IMG/VR virus record: IMGVR_UViG_3300050011_000078
Coordinates: 1-62,264 of that record
Direction: 5' to 3' (one strand)
From: a virus
Length of the DNA: 62,264 bases
Both the position numbers and the translations under genes were made by a program. A model generated the notes under the pieces. The model made no database searches. It worked only from the letters and a program-made list of their open reading frames with translations, and was not told the DNA's origin. This document shows positions 32,442-41,050 of the stretch, in pieces. Position 1 is the stretch's first letter. Every line of letters begins with the position of its first letter.

Positions 32442-32800
32442 GAAGCCCCGAGTTCCAAGATAATTTTCTCGTCACTCAGACCGCCTTCGTCATCGGCGCC
32501 GGCGGGACTGGATCATCGACCGTCACCGGGCCATTTGCCGCGCAAGGCGTCGTCATCCCCGGCAAGAGCTCCTTGCAGCGCAATTCCGATGGCGAGCGCG
32601 TCACGGCGTATCTGGATGTATATACGACCTATCCGCTGACGAACGGCCTAAAGACCGATGACGTGTCATCGCGAGAGGCGGATATCGTGACCTGGCGCGG
32701 CCGCCAGTTCACCGTCATGGGAATCGACGATTTTACCAACTTCGGCGCTGGCTTCATTCACGCGTCTTGCGACCTGCTCCCGCTCAATCCGAAATCTTGA
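32411..32800 (+). CDS. Head-tail joining protein candidate
   Basis: This 129-aa protein (MPTLDVTEVLGSPEFQDNFL, then VTAYLDVYTTYPLTNG, and WRGRQFTVMGIDDFTNFGAG) resembles small minor capsid/stopper proteins located between gp10-like and tail terminator genes. The 5' end overlaps the homing endonuclease. Assignment is mainly positional. Confidence 0.6.
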   Translation: MPTLDVTEVLGSPEFQDNFLVTQTAFVIGAGGTGSSTVTGPFAAQGVVIPGKSSLQRNSDGERVTAYLDVYTTYPLTNGLKTDDVSSREADIVTWRGRQFTVMGIDDFTNFGAGFIHASCDLLPLNPKS

Positions 32801-32903
32801 TGTTGCGCCCGCCGCCGTCGTTCCAGGAATTGCGCCGGCACCTACGAGCGTACCCGCGCCGGCTCCGGTGATCCGGCACCATCTCTAAGAGGACGTTTGC
32901 TAA

Positions 32904-33518
32904 ATGGCCGACTCCTCAACCACTGCGTCGCCAAATGGACCTGGCGCATTTCTCGCGCCCACAAGCGGCTTTCTCAATGCCGAAGATGACGCGCTAGACG
33001 CCATCCTGCAAGGGCTTGTCGTCGGCGTAACGGCGATCCCCGGCAACCTCGTGCGACCGCGCTGGCAGCCGGTTCCCCCGCCGCAGCCCGATCAAAACAC
33101 CGATTGGTGCGCGATCGGGGTTACCGAGGAAGACCCTGAGCCGAACGTATCGACGGTCCACACCGCAGCCGGCAACGGTTCCAGCACGACATACGAAAAC
33201 GACATCGTCACCGTTCTTGCCAGCTTCTATGGGCCGACCGCACGCGGAAATTCGAACCTCCTGCGAAGCGGCCTCATGGTCGCGCAGAACCGCGAAACGC
33301 TGCTCGTCAACACCAACCTGGCGCTTATGGCGATCCCCGGCAAGGGGACATTCGTTCCCGAGGAAGTCAACAACATCACCGTCCGCCGCGTCGATATCGA
33401 ATTGCGATTCCGCCGCCGGACGATCCTTGTTTGGCCGATCGATAATCTGCTCGGCGCAAAGGGGACGATCTACTCGGACGACGGCGCGTCGCAGCCGTTC
33501 ACCGTTCCCGCGCCTTAA
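32904..33518 (+). CDS. Tail terminator/neck protein (LIC_12616-like)
   Basis: The 204-aa protein has WCAIGVTEEDPEPN, YENDIVTVLASFYGP and RRVDIELRFRRRTILVWPID, all met in phage neck proteins of the LIC_12616 type upstream of DUF3383 sheath genes. It probably ends the tail tube and joins it to the head. Confidence 0.75.
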   Translation: MADSSTTASPNGPGAFLAPTSGFLNAEDDALDAILQGLVVGVTAIPGNLVRPRWQPVPPPQPDQNTDWCAIGVTEEDPEPNVSTVHTAAGNGSSTTYENDIVTVLASFYGPTARGNSNLLRSGLMVAQNRETLLVNTNLALMAIPGKGTFVPEEVNNITVRRVDIELRFRRRTILVWPIDNLLGAKGTIYSDDGASQPFTVPAP

Positions 33519-33533
33519 CCCGCCTCTCCGCGC

Positions 33534-33568
33534 CGTCGTGATGACGCCGCCATTCCCGCTTGATGGAG
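33534..33568 (+). promoter_or_regulatory. Virion-gene leader motif, copy 4 (sheath)
   Basis: CGTCGTGATGACG (33534-33546) is followed by CCATTCCC and TGATGGAG (33561-33568). The sheath start is at 33578. Confidence 0.65.
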
Positions 33569-33577
33569 CCTAAAACC

Positions 33578-35386
33578 ATGACTGTTCAAACAGTTGACGT
33601 ATCCGATTTCGTAAATGTCTCCGTCAACATTACCCCGCTTGCGATCCCCTTTGCGAATTTCGGCTTGCCGGTTTTCATTGGCGACAGCAACGTCATCGAT
33701 ATCAACCAGCGCTATCGGTCCTATACGACGATTATTGGCGTCGGGCAGGATTTCGGCAACACGTCGCCGGAATACCTGGCGGCCGAAATCTTTTTCAGCC
33801 AGCAGCCGCAGCCCGCGCAACTCTTCCTCGGACGTTGGGCGCGCACCGCGACGGCTGGCTTGCTGCATGGCGCGGTTCTCACCGCCGCTCAGCAGTTGCT
33901 GGCGAACTTCACCGTGATCACGTCCGGCGCGTTCTTCATCACGATCGACGGCGTTCCGCAGGCCATCTCGGGCCTGAATTTCTCGGCGGCGCTCAATCTC
34001 AATGGCGTTGCGTCGCTGATCCAGACGGCGTTGCCGGCCGGCGATCTGTGCGTTTTCGGAGCGAGCAAGCGCTTTGATATCGTGTCGAGCACGACGGGCA
34101 TTGCCTCATCGGTCAGCTTCGGCGCCGCGCCGACGGCGATCGGCGATGCGGTTTTCTCCGCCAACCCAGCAAACAACGACACACTGACGATTGGCGGCAC
34201 GACGGTTACCTTCGTCACCGGCACCCCGACCGGAAACCAGGTCCTGATCGGCGGCACGCTCGCTATCACCCTCGCGAGCCTGGTAAACTTCCTCAACGCC
34301 TCGGCCGACGTGAATATAGTCAAGGCGAATTATTCGGTTGTCGCCAGCACCCTCTATGTCGTCTTCAAGACGGCTGGCGTCACCGGCAACTCGTTCACCC
34401 TCGCCAAGGTCAGCACCGCGATCGCGCTGAGCGCCGCGACTCTGGCGGGCGGCTCTGGCACCGACATTTCGACCCTGCTCGGCCTCACGTCCGCGTCGGG
34501 CGCTTCGCCTCTCGTCCACGGCATTGCGGCCGAAAGCCCGCTCTCCGCCGTTACAGCGATGGCGAATACCTCCTCGCAATGGTATGGCGTGATGTTCGCT
34601 TGCGCGACCTTCCCCGCCGACGCCGACTATGAGGCTGTCGCCGCCTATATCCTGGCCTCGAGCCGCACGCGCATCTTAGGCATCACCGAACAGAATACGA
34701 ATCTGCTCGACCCGACCCAGACGAACGATCTGGCGAGCGTCTTGCAGACGTTCAATAACAAGCGCGTTTTCGTGATGTGGTCCAGCACGAACGCCTTCGC
34801 CGCAGCGACGATCTTCGGACGCGCCCTGACGGTCAATTTCAACGGAAACCTCACAACCATCACCCTCGCCTATAAGCAGGCGCCTGGGATCATCGGCGAG
34901 AACCTGACGGAGACGCAATTCGCGACTCTGGTCTCCAAGGGCGCGAACACCGTCATCAACGTCGACAATGGCGCGACGATGATCTGGCCCGGCCAGATGA
35001 GCAATGGATACTTCTTCGACGAAGTCCACGGCACCGATTGGTTCCAAAACCGCGTCCAGACCGACGTGTTCAATCTGCTCTACACCACCACGACGAAAGT
35101 TCCGCAGACCGACGCCGGCAACAACATGATCGCGACGGCGATGGTCGGATCGTGCGAGGCCGCCATTAACAACGGCTTCGCGGCTGCGGGTCAGTGGAAT
35201 GCCGCCGGCTTCGGCTCGCTCCAGCAGGGCGATGCCCTGACGAAGGGATATTACATCTATTATCCCCCGATCGCGACGCAGTCGGAAAGCGACCGAACGC
35301 TGCGTATTTCGGTCGTGTTCCAGATCGCCTTGAAGCTGGCGGGCGCGGTCCAAACGCCGTTCGTCGTCATCAACATCAACCGATAA
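33578..35386 (+). CDS. Tail sheath protein (DUF3383)
   Basis: The 602-aa protein has the DUF3383 layout. The N-terminus includes DVSDFVNVSVNITPLAIPFA. A repeated beta domain lies in the middle (residues about 110-300). The C-terminal half has SRTRILGITEQNTNLLDPT and ends with RTLRISVVFQIALKLAGAV. It shows that the phage is a contractile-tail virus. Start at 33578 follows the leader motif. An in-frame ATG at 33560 is upstream of the ribosome site. Confidence 0.9.
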   Translation: MTVQTVDVSDFVNVSVNITPLAIPFANFGLPVFIGDSNVIDINQRYRSYTTIIGVGQDFGNTSPEYLAAEIFFSQQPQPAQLFLGRWARTATAGLLHGAVLTAAQQLLANFTVITSGAFFITIDGVPQAISGLNFSAALNLNGVASLIQTALPAGDLCVFGASKRFDIVSSTTGIASSVSFGAAPTAIGDAVFSANPANNDTLTIGGTTVTFVTGTPTGNQVLIGGTLAITLASLVNFLNASADVNIVKANYSVVASTLYVVFKTAGVTGNSFTLAKVSTAIALSAATLAGGSGTDISTLLGLTSASGASPLVHGIAAESPLSAVTAMANTSSQWYGVMFACATFPADADYEAVAAYILASSRTRILGITEQNTNLLDPTQTNDLASVLQTFNNKRVFVMWSSTNAFAAATIFGRALTVNFNGNLTTITLAYKQAPGIIGENLTETQFATLVSKGANTVINVDNGATMIWPGQMSNGYFFDEVHGTDWFQNRVQTDVFNLLYTTTTKVPQTDAGNNMIATAMVGSCEAAINNGFAAAGQWNAAGFGSLQQGDALTKGYYIYYPPIATQSESDRTLRISVVFQIALKLAGAVQTPFVVININR

Positions 35387-35402
35387 TCCCGACCTTCCGG
35401 CC

Positions 35403-35436
35403 GCGCCGTGAGGCGCCGCCATTCCCTTTGATGGAG
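35403..35436 (+). promoter_or_regulatory. Virion-gene leader motif, copy 5 (tube)
   Basis: GCGCCGTGAGGCGC (35403-35416) is followed by CATTCCC and TGATGGAG (35429-35436). The tube start is at 35445. Confidence 0.65.
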
Positions 35437-35444
35437 CACTCACC

Positions 35445-35921
35445 ATGGCTATTACGTCCGGCGCCTATTCATTTCTCGACGTGCAATGCACGTTTAGCGG
35501 GCCGGGCGGCTCGTTCGACATCGCGAGCGGCCAGGTCAGTGATGACGCCATTCATATCGCGATGGACGGCCCGAAGAACACCAAGACCATTGGTGCGAAC
35601 GGCGCCGGCATGCACTCGCTGCACGCTTCGAGGGGCGGCAAAATTACGGTCAATCTGCTGAAGACCGCCGGCGGGAATGCCATGTTGAATCAAATCTACA
35701 ATTATCAACAGACATCGTCGGCCTATTGGGGCCAAAACATCATGACGGTCACCAACAACATCACGGGCGACGCCATCGTGGCGACGAACGGCGCGTTTGT
35801 GAAACAATCGGACCTCGGATATCATACCGAAGGCGGCACGAACGTCTGGGAATTCGACTTCATAGAGATCGATGAAGTCCTCGGCAACGGTCTTAATCCG
35901 ACCGGGCTGGTCATGCCGTGA
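35445..35921 (+). CDS. Tail tube protein (DUF3277)
   Basis: The 158-aa protein fits DUF3277 (FDIASGQVSDDAIHIAMDGP, then NTKTIGANGAGMHSLHASRG, then GKITVNLLKTAGGNAMLNQI). It follows the sheath gene as usual and overlaps the tail chaperone by 4 bases. Confidence 0.88.
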   Translation: MAITSGAYSFLDVQCTFSGPGGSFDIASGQVSDDAIHIAMDGPKNTKTIGANGAGMHSLHASRGGKITVNLLKTAGGNAMLNQIYNYQQTSSAYWGQNIMTVTNNITGDAIVATNGAFVKQSDLGYHTEGGTNVWEFDFIEIDEVLGNGLNPTGLVMP

Positions 35922-36397
35922 TAGAATTCCGCGTCGACAATTGCGTCTATCGGGTGATGCGTCCCATGGACGCGTTCACTCAGTTCGACGTCATCGCCAA
36001 AGTGTCGCCGTTGCTGGCGAGCGGCTTTAGCGAGATAGTCCCGTTCTTCATCGAGCTCCGCAAAGAAGGCATCGGCAGCATTGCCGATGTTCCCATGCAG
36101 CGGGCGGCTCAATTATTCGGGCCTGTCTCGCGCGAGCTCGCCAAAATGCCGCCGGAAGATCGCCGCTATATCATGGGCGCGTGCCTCGGCATTTGCGAGC
36201 GTAAGCAGGACGGGCAACAGGGCTTCGCGCCGATATGGAGCGACCAGGCCGGGCGGGCCATATTCGACGATATCAACAACAACATTTCCGTCATGCTGCG
36301 CATTGCGGTCGCCGTGATCCAGGGGACATTCGCCGATTTTTTTCCCGCAAGCCTCTCCGGTTTACTCGGCGGGGCTCCCCTCACAACTTCGAAGTAG
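35918..36397 (+). CDS. Tail assembly chaperone, short (G-type) product
   Basis: The 159-aa helical protein (RPMDAFTQFDVIAKVSPLLA, then KMPPEDRRYIMGACLG) lies between the tube and tape-measure genes, where G/GT-type chaperones are found. It stops at 36397. A fraction of ribosomes are expected to slip at 36337 and make the longer product. Confidence 0.75.
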   Translation: MIEFRVDNCVYRVMRPMDAFTQFDVIAKVSPLLASGFSEIVPFFIELRKEGIGSIADVPMQRAAQLFGPVSRELAKMPPEDRRYIMGACLGICERKQDGQQGFAPIWSDQAGRAIFDDINNNISVMLRIAVAVIQGTFADFFPASLSGLLGGAPLTTSK

Positions 36398-36573
36398 TCC
36401 GGCTCCCAGACGGGGAAGACTGGCTAATGCAGCCTGTCCTTGCAGGGCTCTGCAAATACGAAAGCCTTCTGGACGGGACGGTCGGCCTGTTCGATCTCCA
36501 GCGCATGAACGACGCAATTGCGGTGCGCAATGAGAACAATTCCCGCGCGCATGAGGCGATGAAGACGAAGTGA
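35918..36573 (+). CDS. Tail assembly chaperone, -1 frameshift (GT-type) product
   Basis: Slipping back one base at TTTTTTT (36337-36343) joins the chaperone to the overlapping frame. This adds a tail that includes LPDGEDWLMQPVLAGLCKYE and LLDGTVGLFDLQRMNDAI, a pattern usual for T-domains of such phages. The product would be about 218 residues. An ATG at 36427 could also allow separate translation of the last 48 codons. The two-protein scheme is inferred from the conserved tail-chaperone mechanism. Confidence 0.65.
36337..36343 (+). other. Slippery heptamer for -1 frameshifting
   Basis: In the zero frame GAT TTT TTT CCC, the heptamer T-TTT-TTT allows both tRNAs to re-pair one base back. The resulting frame is open to 36573 and encodes a family-like T-domain. 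Confidence 0.6.
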
Positions 36574-36719
36574 TTGATCGCCATTCTCGACTGTGCTAAC
36601 TGTGAATTGAGAGGCTTGGATACGGGCGATAGCAGATGAATCCCATTCAGTGGGGCGAGCGAATACATTTGCGGCAATCTAACCGCATGATGAGGCTTAT
36701 ATCGAACGTGGTAATGCCA

Positions 36720-36857
36720 TTAACTCAGGACCCGGACGCCTGGGCCTCTTAACAGCCAAATAAACTTCAGTTCATCGTCTGCGCCGGGCTCAATCTCTTT
36801 GATCTTGTCGTCACCCCATTTGTCGCGCAAATATGCGAGCTGGCTGGCGGGGATCAT
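36720..36857 (-). CDS. 45-aa antisense hypothetical protein
   Basis: The frame MIPASQLAYLRDKWGDDKIK, then EIEPGADDELKFIWLL, is protein-like. It continues in the same frame as the exported gene upstream (stop at 36909), with no stop between. A TTG at 36863 is an alternative start. It may once have been the C-terminal part of that gene or a coupled small gene. Confidence 0.4.
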   Translation of the reverse strand: MIPASQLAYLRDKWGDDKIKEIEPGADDELKFIWLLRGPGVRVLS

Positions 36858-36908
36858 TAGCAATTGCGTGGTATCCCTTGTTAGTGAAGCAATGAAGCCG
36901 AAGTGAAC

Positions 36909-37175
36909 CTACCTGTTGATTTTGATGCACACCACATATTCTCGGCTGTTCGAGGGGAGGCCGGCCCGCATCGTGCGCATGCGCAAAGAGCCGTTGCACG
37001 CTTCGAGCGAGTCGAATATTTCTTGAATTGGGCGCCAATCGCAAGTTAAGCGTCCATCCGGTATCGGCATACAGGCTCCGGCCACATAGACAGTCCCAGA
37101 AGCATCAAGCGCATCTTGAGCGTTGGCCGAGCCGCCCGCGAAAACCAAAGCCAAAGCTGCAATCATCAAGCGCAT
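36909..37175 (-). CDS. Small exported protein in the antisense cassette
   Basis: The start MRLMIAALALVFAGGSANAQ was chosen because AAAGGA lies just upstream. A signal peptide is cleaved after about residue 19. The mature 69 residues contain four cysteines (GACMP, TCDW, ACNG, VCIK), suggesting disulfides in the periplasm. It runs opposite to the tail operon. Function unknown. Confidence 0.65.
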   Translation of the reverse strand: MRLMIAALALVFAGGSANAQDALDASGTVYVAGACMPIPDGRLTCDWRPIQEIFDSLEACNGSLRMRTMRAGLPSNSREYVVCIKINR

Positions 37176-37267
37176 GGGATATCCTTTCAAAGGTCGACAT
37201 TGGGCGCGGGTTCAGTCAGCGGCATGGTCGAGGGCGCTCGGTTTGAAGTCCGCCGAAGTGATCGAGG

Positions 37268-37795
37268 TCACTGACTGACCGCCAAGGGAAGGTCGCTCGT
37301 ATCGATCATTATGCTGTTTGCTGTTGGGAAGCCGTCTGGAACGCACATGAGCAGCGAGAGGTAGCTCGGGACGCCCGGCGTCAATTGCAGTCGAGCCAAC
37401 TTTGCCGCGTCTTGCATGCAAAGAATTTGATAATATTCGGTATATCCAGCCCAATGCGCCACGAGGTAGTTTCTCGCCTTGATCTCCGCGTTCAGCCAAT
37501 GTTTGAACAGCACGTCTCTGTCTGTGTCGAGAAGCGCCAGCGCCTCCCTGCGATCCTTATCCGTGCTCCACTCGCTATGCGCCCCTTTATCGGCCGATTT
37601 CAGCATATCGAGCGTCTGCGCCAAGGCCGCTTGATTGACGTCCCAATTGGGGAACGGCTCGGCAGCATGGGCGGGCCGGTCGAGCAGGCTGGCGAACAAA
37701 ACCAGCGCCAGCAGCGCGGCGGCGGTTAGCAGTTGCCTGATGATTCCGGGCCAGAGGACCGCCAGGAGGATCAAAATCAGGATCGGGAAAATCAT
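37268..37795 (-). CDS. Membrane-anchored periplasmic protein in the antisense cassette
   Basis: The 175-aa protein has hydrophobic stretches at residues 2-18 and 22-44 (ending in RPAHAAEPFP). A mainly helical domain follows, with paired cysteines (ILCMQ, LLMCVPD). It overlaps the upstream 64-aa gene by ATGA. It may alter the host envelope during lysogeny, as many morons do. No family is recognised. Confidence 0.6.
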   Translation of the reverse strand: MIFPILILILLAVLWPGIIRQLLTAAALLALVLFASLLDRPAHAAEPFPNWDVNQAALAQTLDMLKSADKGAHSEWSTDKDRREALALLDTDRDVLFKHWLNAEIKARNYLVAHWAGYTEYYQILCMQDAAKLARLQLTPGVPSYLSLLMCVPDGFPTANSIMIDTSDLPLAVSQ

Positions 37796-37986
37796 TTCAG
37801 AATCTCCATGATCAACGTCAACGTCGCGACATTAGCTAGGCGCTTCCCCTTCGCGTCAAGGAGGCTGTAGTGGCCAAAGCCTATCGCCTTCGTGTCACGC
37901 ACTCGCGATTTGACAATCTTCCATCCCCTGCGCGCCGCGACCCGACGCAAGCGATTTTCAAGAACTTTTTCGGAATTAAGCATCAT
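37792..37986 (-). CDS. 64-aa basic protein, first gene of the antisense cassette
   Basis: The protein MMLNSEKVLENRLRRVAARR continues with GWKIVKSRVRDTKAIGFG and HYSLLDAKG, a compact mixed fold with a basic N-terminal helix. Relatives occur as stand-alone small genes in proteobacteria and phages. AGGAG lies about 13 bases upstream. It is divergent from the tape measure gene, so the 50-bp gap must hold its own promoter. Confidence 0.6.
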   Translation of the reverse strand: MMLNSEKVLENRLRRVAARRGWKIVKSRVRDTKAIGFGHYSLLDAKGKRLANVATLTLIMEILK

Positions 37987-38036
37987 GCCGATAGGTATGC
38001 TCCTATGTATGCCAGAAGTCAATAGGAGCGCATTAA

Positions 38037-40001
38037 ATGGCCGACAACACGATTAAGGAATTCCTCGTTGGCCTAGGCTGGCAGAGCAACGACGCTCAAT
38101 ATGCCAAATTCGCGTCCATGCTTGAGGGGGCGACCCTCAAGGCGAATCTGCTCGCGACAGCCCTCGAAGAGGGCGCGCGCAAGGTATACGATAGCGTCAA
38201 GGGCATCGCAGAGAGCTTCGAAGGCCTATATTATGCGGCCGCGCGCGCTGGGACATCCGCCGCCGGCATGAAGGCATTTGAATATGCCGCTTCCCAATTA
38301 GGGAGCACGGTAGAAGAGGCCCGCGCATCGCTCGTAGCGATGGGAAAGGCGGTGCAATACGACAACCCTGGCAATATCGCAGCGCTTAACGCACTCGGAT
38401 TCGGCTATGATAAAGTCACCAAAAAGATAGAATATCAGAAAGATCTCGCGGAAAAAGCGGCGAGGTTGCCGGACTATATACGATCCAAATACGCCGCAAT
38501 GGTCGGCCTAGACCTGCATACCTTGCAGGCGATGAAAGATGTCGGCACATTCCAGGCCCGCATTGACGAGAGCCGGAAATCCATGGCCGCCGCCGGGCTT
38601 GACCCCGCGAAGGCCGCGGCCGACGCAGTTGAATTTGGGAATGCGCAGCGCAAGCTATTTAACGACATCGGGAACGATTACGACAAGCTCGTAACGACGA
38701 TGATGAAGGATTTGACGCCTGGGCTCAAAGACCTCGACAAGTGGCTGGGCGAGCATCAACCGGAAATATTGAAGGACATTGACGACGTCGCGAAAGCCGT
38801 CACCTCGTTGGTGGAAGGCTTCAAGTATCTCTTAAAGCTGAACGAAGATTCCGCGAATTGGGACGTTACGAAGTCTTTAGGCGCCTTCATGGGGATAGGC
38901 CCGCCAGGCAAGACCGGGCTTGGCGCCGCGATTTTCCAGCCTCAACCGAACAGTCCCGATCCTAACAAGCGAGAAGGGGGATGGGGCGGCGCGTGGGGGT
39001 GGGTCAAAGGAATGTTTGGGGGCGGTGGCGGCGACGCGGCCGCGCCGAGTTCGGACGATCTCGACAAGCTGCGCAAGGCCATGGGCGGCGGCGCGACGCG
39101 CGGCATCGACTTTGGCGGCGGGAAGGATATCTCGCTCTTGCGCGCCACGGACGGCGGCGCGAATGGGACCGGCTTTGGCCCCAACTCCGGCGCTCCTCGC
39201 GATATAGGAACCATCAAGGTCAACGGGGTGTCGGTCGATTCCGGCAATCCACTTCCAGTTACATTCGACACGTCGGGCTTTGGCAGTTCGGCCGGCGGCG
39301 CCGGCGGCGGCCTCTTTGGCTCGATAGGCGCTGGCATCAAGAGCTTATTCGGCGGCAGCGGCGGCAACGGCGGTCCAATGGCTGAAAAGCCGGTCGGCCA
39401 TTGGTGGACGCCGGAACGCATGGCGTATGCGGCGGACTATCTCATGAAGAATGCCAACCTGACAAAGGAAGGCGCGGCGGGACTCGTCGCTCGAATGGCG
39501 GGAGTAGAGTCGCCGCAGGGTCCGGGATCGCTCAACCCCATTTCCGGAGCCGCCGGGATCGCGCAAGGGCTCGGCGATCGACGTGCCGGCTATACCGGAA
39601 CCTTCGAACAGCAACTTGCAAACGAAGCTCGCGAATTGAACACGACAGAGAAGCGCGCGGGCAATATTCTCCGCGCAGCGCATACGGCGGCGGAGGCCAA
39701 GCGCGGCGCATCGGCGTTCGAGCGGGCGGAAGGTTACAACGGGCAGACAGGGCTAGACAATTTCACCAACGCGACGCCATACAATGACGTCATGTCAAAG
39801 ATCGATGCGTTCCACAATTCGCAATTGGGCGGCGATACCCACCATCACGACAACAGCGTGACGGGATCGCATAACGTCATCCACAACAACATCACGGTCG
39901 ACGGATCGCAGGACCCGGGGGCAACCGCAAATATGATCGCTGCACATGTCAAAAGGGCGTCCCAAGACTTGACGCGTGACATGGTGGGGGCGACCCAATG
40001 A
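38037..40001 (+). CDS. Tape measure protein with a C-terminal tail-lysozyme-like domain
   Basis: The 654-aa protein starts MADNTIKEFLVGLGWQSNDA after AGGAG. Residues 1-280 are helical. A Gly-rich linker covers about 320-450. Residues about 455-590 (WWTPERMAYAADYLMKNANL, then GLVARMAGVES, then AAGIAQGLGDRRAG) resemble phage tail lysozyme domains that open peptidoglycan during infection. The length predicts a fairly short tail. Confidence 0.85.
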   Translation: MADNTIKEFLVGLGWQSNDAQYAKFASMLEGATLKANLLATALEEGARKVYDSVKGIAESFEGLYYAAARAGTSAAGMKAFEYAASQLGSTVEEARASLVAMGKAVQYDNPGNIAALNALGFGYDKVTKKIEYQKDLAEKAARLPDYIRSKYAAMVGLDLHTLQAMKDVGTFQARIDESRKSMAAAGLDPAKAAADAVEFGNAQRKLFNDIGNDYDKLVTTMMKDLTPGLKDLDKWLGEHQPEILKDIDDVAKAVTSLVEGFKYLLKLNEDSANWDVTKSLGAFMGIGPPGKTGLGAAIFQPQPNSPDPNKREGGWGGAWGWVKGMFGGGGGDAAAPSSDDLDKLRKAMGGGATRGIDFGGGKDISLLRATDGGANGTGFGPNSGAPRDIGTIKVNGVSVDSGNPLPVTFDTSGFGSSAGGAGGGLFGSIGAGIKSLFGGSGGNGGPMAEKPVGHWWTPERMAYAADYLMKNANLTKEGAAGLVARMAGVESPQGPGSLNPISGAAGIAQGLGDRRAGYTGTFEQQLANEARELNTTEKRAGNILRAAHTAAEAKRGASAFERAEGYNGQTGLDNFTNATPYNDVMSKIDAFHNSQLGGDTHHHDNSVTGSHNVIHNNITVDGSQDPGATANMIAAHVKRASQDLTRDMVGATQ

Positions 40002-40711
40002 GCGACATTTTCGGGGCGCTCATCGGCGACGCTATCTCGAATTTCGCGCTGATCGGCTACACCGGCCGATCGATCGGGACTCTGATCCCTGACGTCGTTG
40101 TCGAAGAAACGCACCACGACGAAGCGACGATTACCCAGCACCCAGTTGAAGTCGGCGCGCCGATAACCGACCACGCCTATATGCAGCCATATACGGTTGA
40201 AATCCGTTGCGGATGGTCGGACTCTTCCATGCAAAGCGAGGGCTTTGTCCAGGAAGTCTATCAGCAGCTCTTGGCGATGCAATCGGCGTTGCAGCCGATC
40301 GACATTATCACGGGCAAGCGCGCCTATACGGGAATGCTCCTTCGCAGCCTAGCGGTGAAAACCGACGAGACTTCGGAATTCGCCCTGATGGTTATCGCGC
40401 TCGCGCAGCAAGTCATCATCACCGATACGCAAACCACGGCGGCGAGCGCGAGCTCTAGCGCGAACACGGATGGGTCTTCGACGGTCGCTAGCGCCAATGC
40501 GCCGACCCTTGGCGACGGGACTCAGTCGACAAGTGGCGGATTCACCGTATCGGGCGGCGCGGCGCCGGTCACGACCAACTCGATCACTCCAGGCGCCGAC
40601 GGGACGTTCGGATTCTCGAATTCTCCGTATTCCGGCGGTCAAGTCTCCTTGCAGCCGGCGCCTTCCGGGACGCCGACAGTCGAAACCATCACGGGCGTTG
40701 GTCATCAATAA
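39998..40711 (+). CDS. Dit-like baseplate/tail protein
   Basis: The first 150 residues (GYTGRSIGTLIPDVVVEETH, then HPVEVGAPITDHAYMQPYTV) fit the Dit-like phage tail family that follows tape measure genes in such phages. The last 90 residues are Ser/Thr/Gly-rich and low in complexity. It overlaps the tape measure gene by ATGA. Confidence 0.78.
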   Translation: MSDIFGALIGDAISNFALIGYTGRSIGTLIPDVVVEETHHDEATITQHPVEVGAPITDHAYMQPYTVEIRCGWSDSSMQSEGFVQEVYQQLLAMQSALQPIDIITGKRAYTGMLLRSLAVKTDETSEFALMVIALAQQVIITDTQTTAASASSSANTDGSSTVASANAPTLGDGTQSTSGGFTVSGGAAPVTTNSITPGADGTFGFSNSPYSGGQVSLQPAPSGTPTVETITGVGHQ

Positions 40712-40723
40712 AGGGGTGTGACG

Positions 40724-41050
40724 ATGGCGGCGGAAACGGTTTTCGAAATACCGCTTTCGCCCCAGCCTAAGACCTTCTCGATCAAGTTTCCTAATGGCGT
40801 CTTCTACACGCTGCGCCTGATCTATCTTTTCACGCCAAATGATTGCTGGCTGCTCGATATCAACGACGCGCATGGGAACCCGATCGTTTGCGGGATTCCT
40901 CTCGTGACCGGCGCGGACCTGCTCGCGCAATATGCCTATCTCAATTTCGGCTGCAAGCTGTTCTGCACGGTCGATGGCGACTCCACGGGAGCTGTCCCGA
41001 AATTCTATTCGCTTGGAATCACATCTCACCTGTGGCTTGAGACTCCCTGA
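40724..41050 (+). CDS. Baseplate plug protein
   Basis: The 108-aa protein (FEIPLSPQPKTFSIKFPNGV, then YTLRLIYLFTPNDCWLLDIN) matches the small baseplate plug family found between Dit-like and hub genes. ATG at 40724 follows AGGGGTG. A GTG at 40718 is possible. Confidence 0.75.
   Translation: MAAETVFEIPLSPQPKTFSIKFPNGVFYTLRLIYLFTPNDCWLLDINDAHGNPIVCGIPLVTGADLLAQYAYLNFGCKLFCTVDGDSTGAVPKFYSLGITSHLWLETP

Noticed and set aside
32800-32871. 23-codon frame between neck genes (MLRPPPSFQELRR)
   Set aside because: It starts at a TGATG junction, but it is very short, Arg/Pro-rich and lacks a ribosome site.
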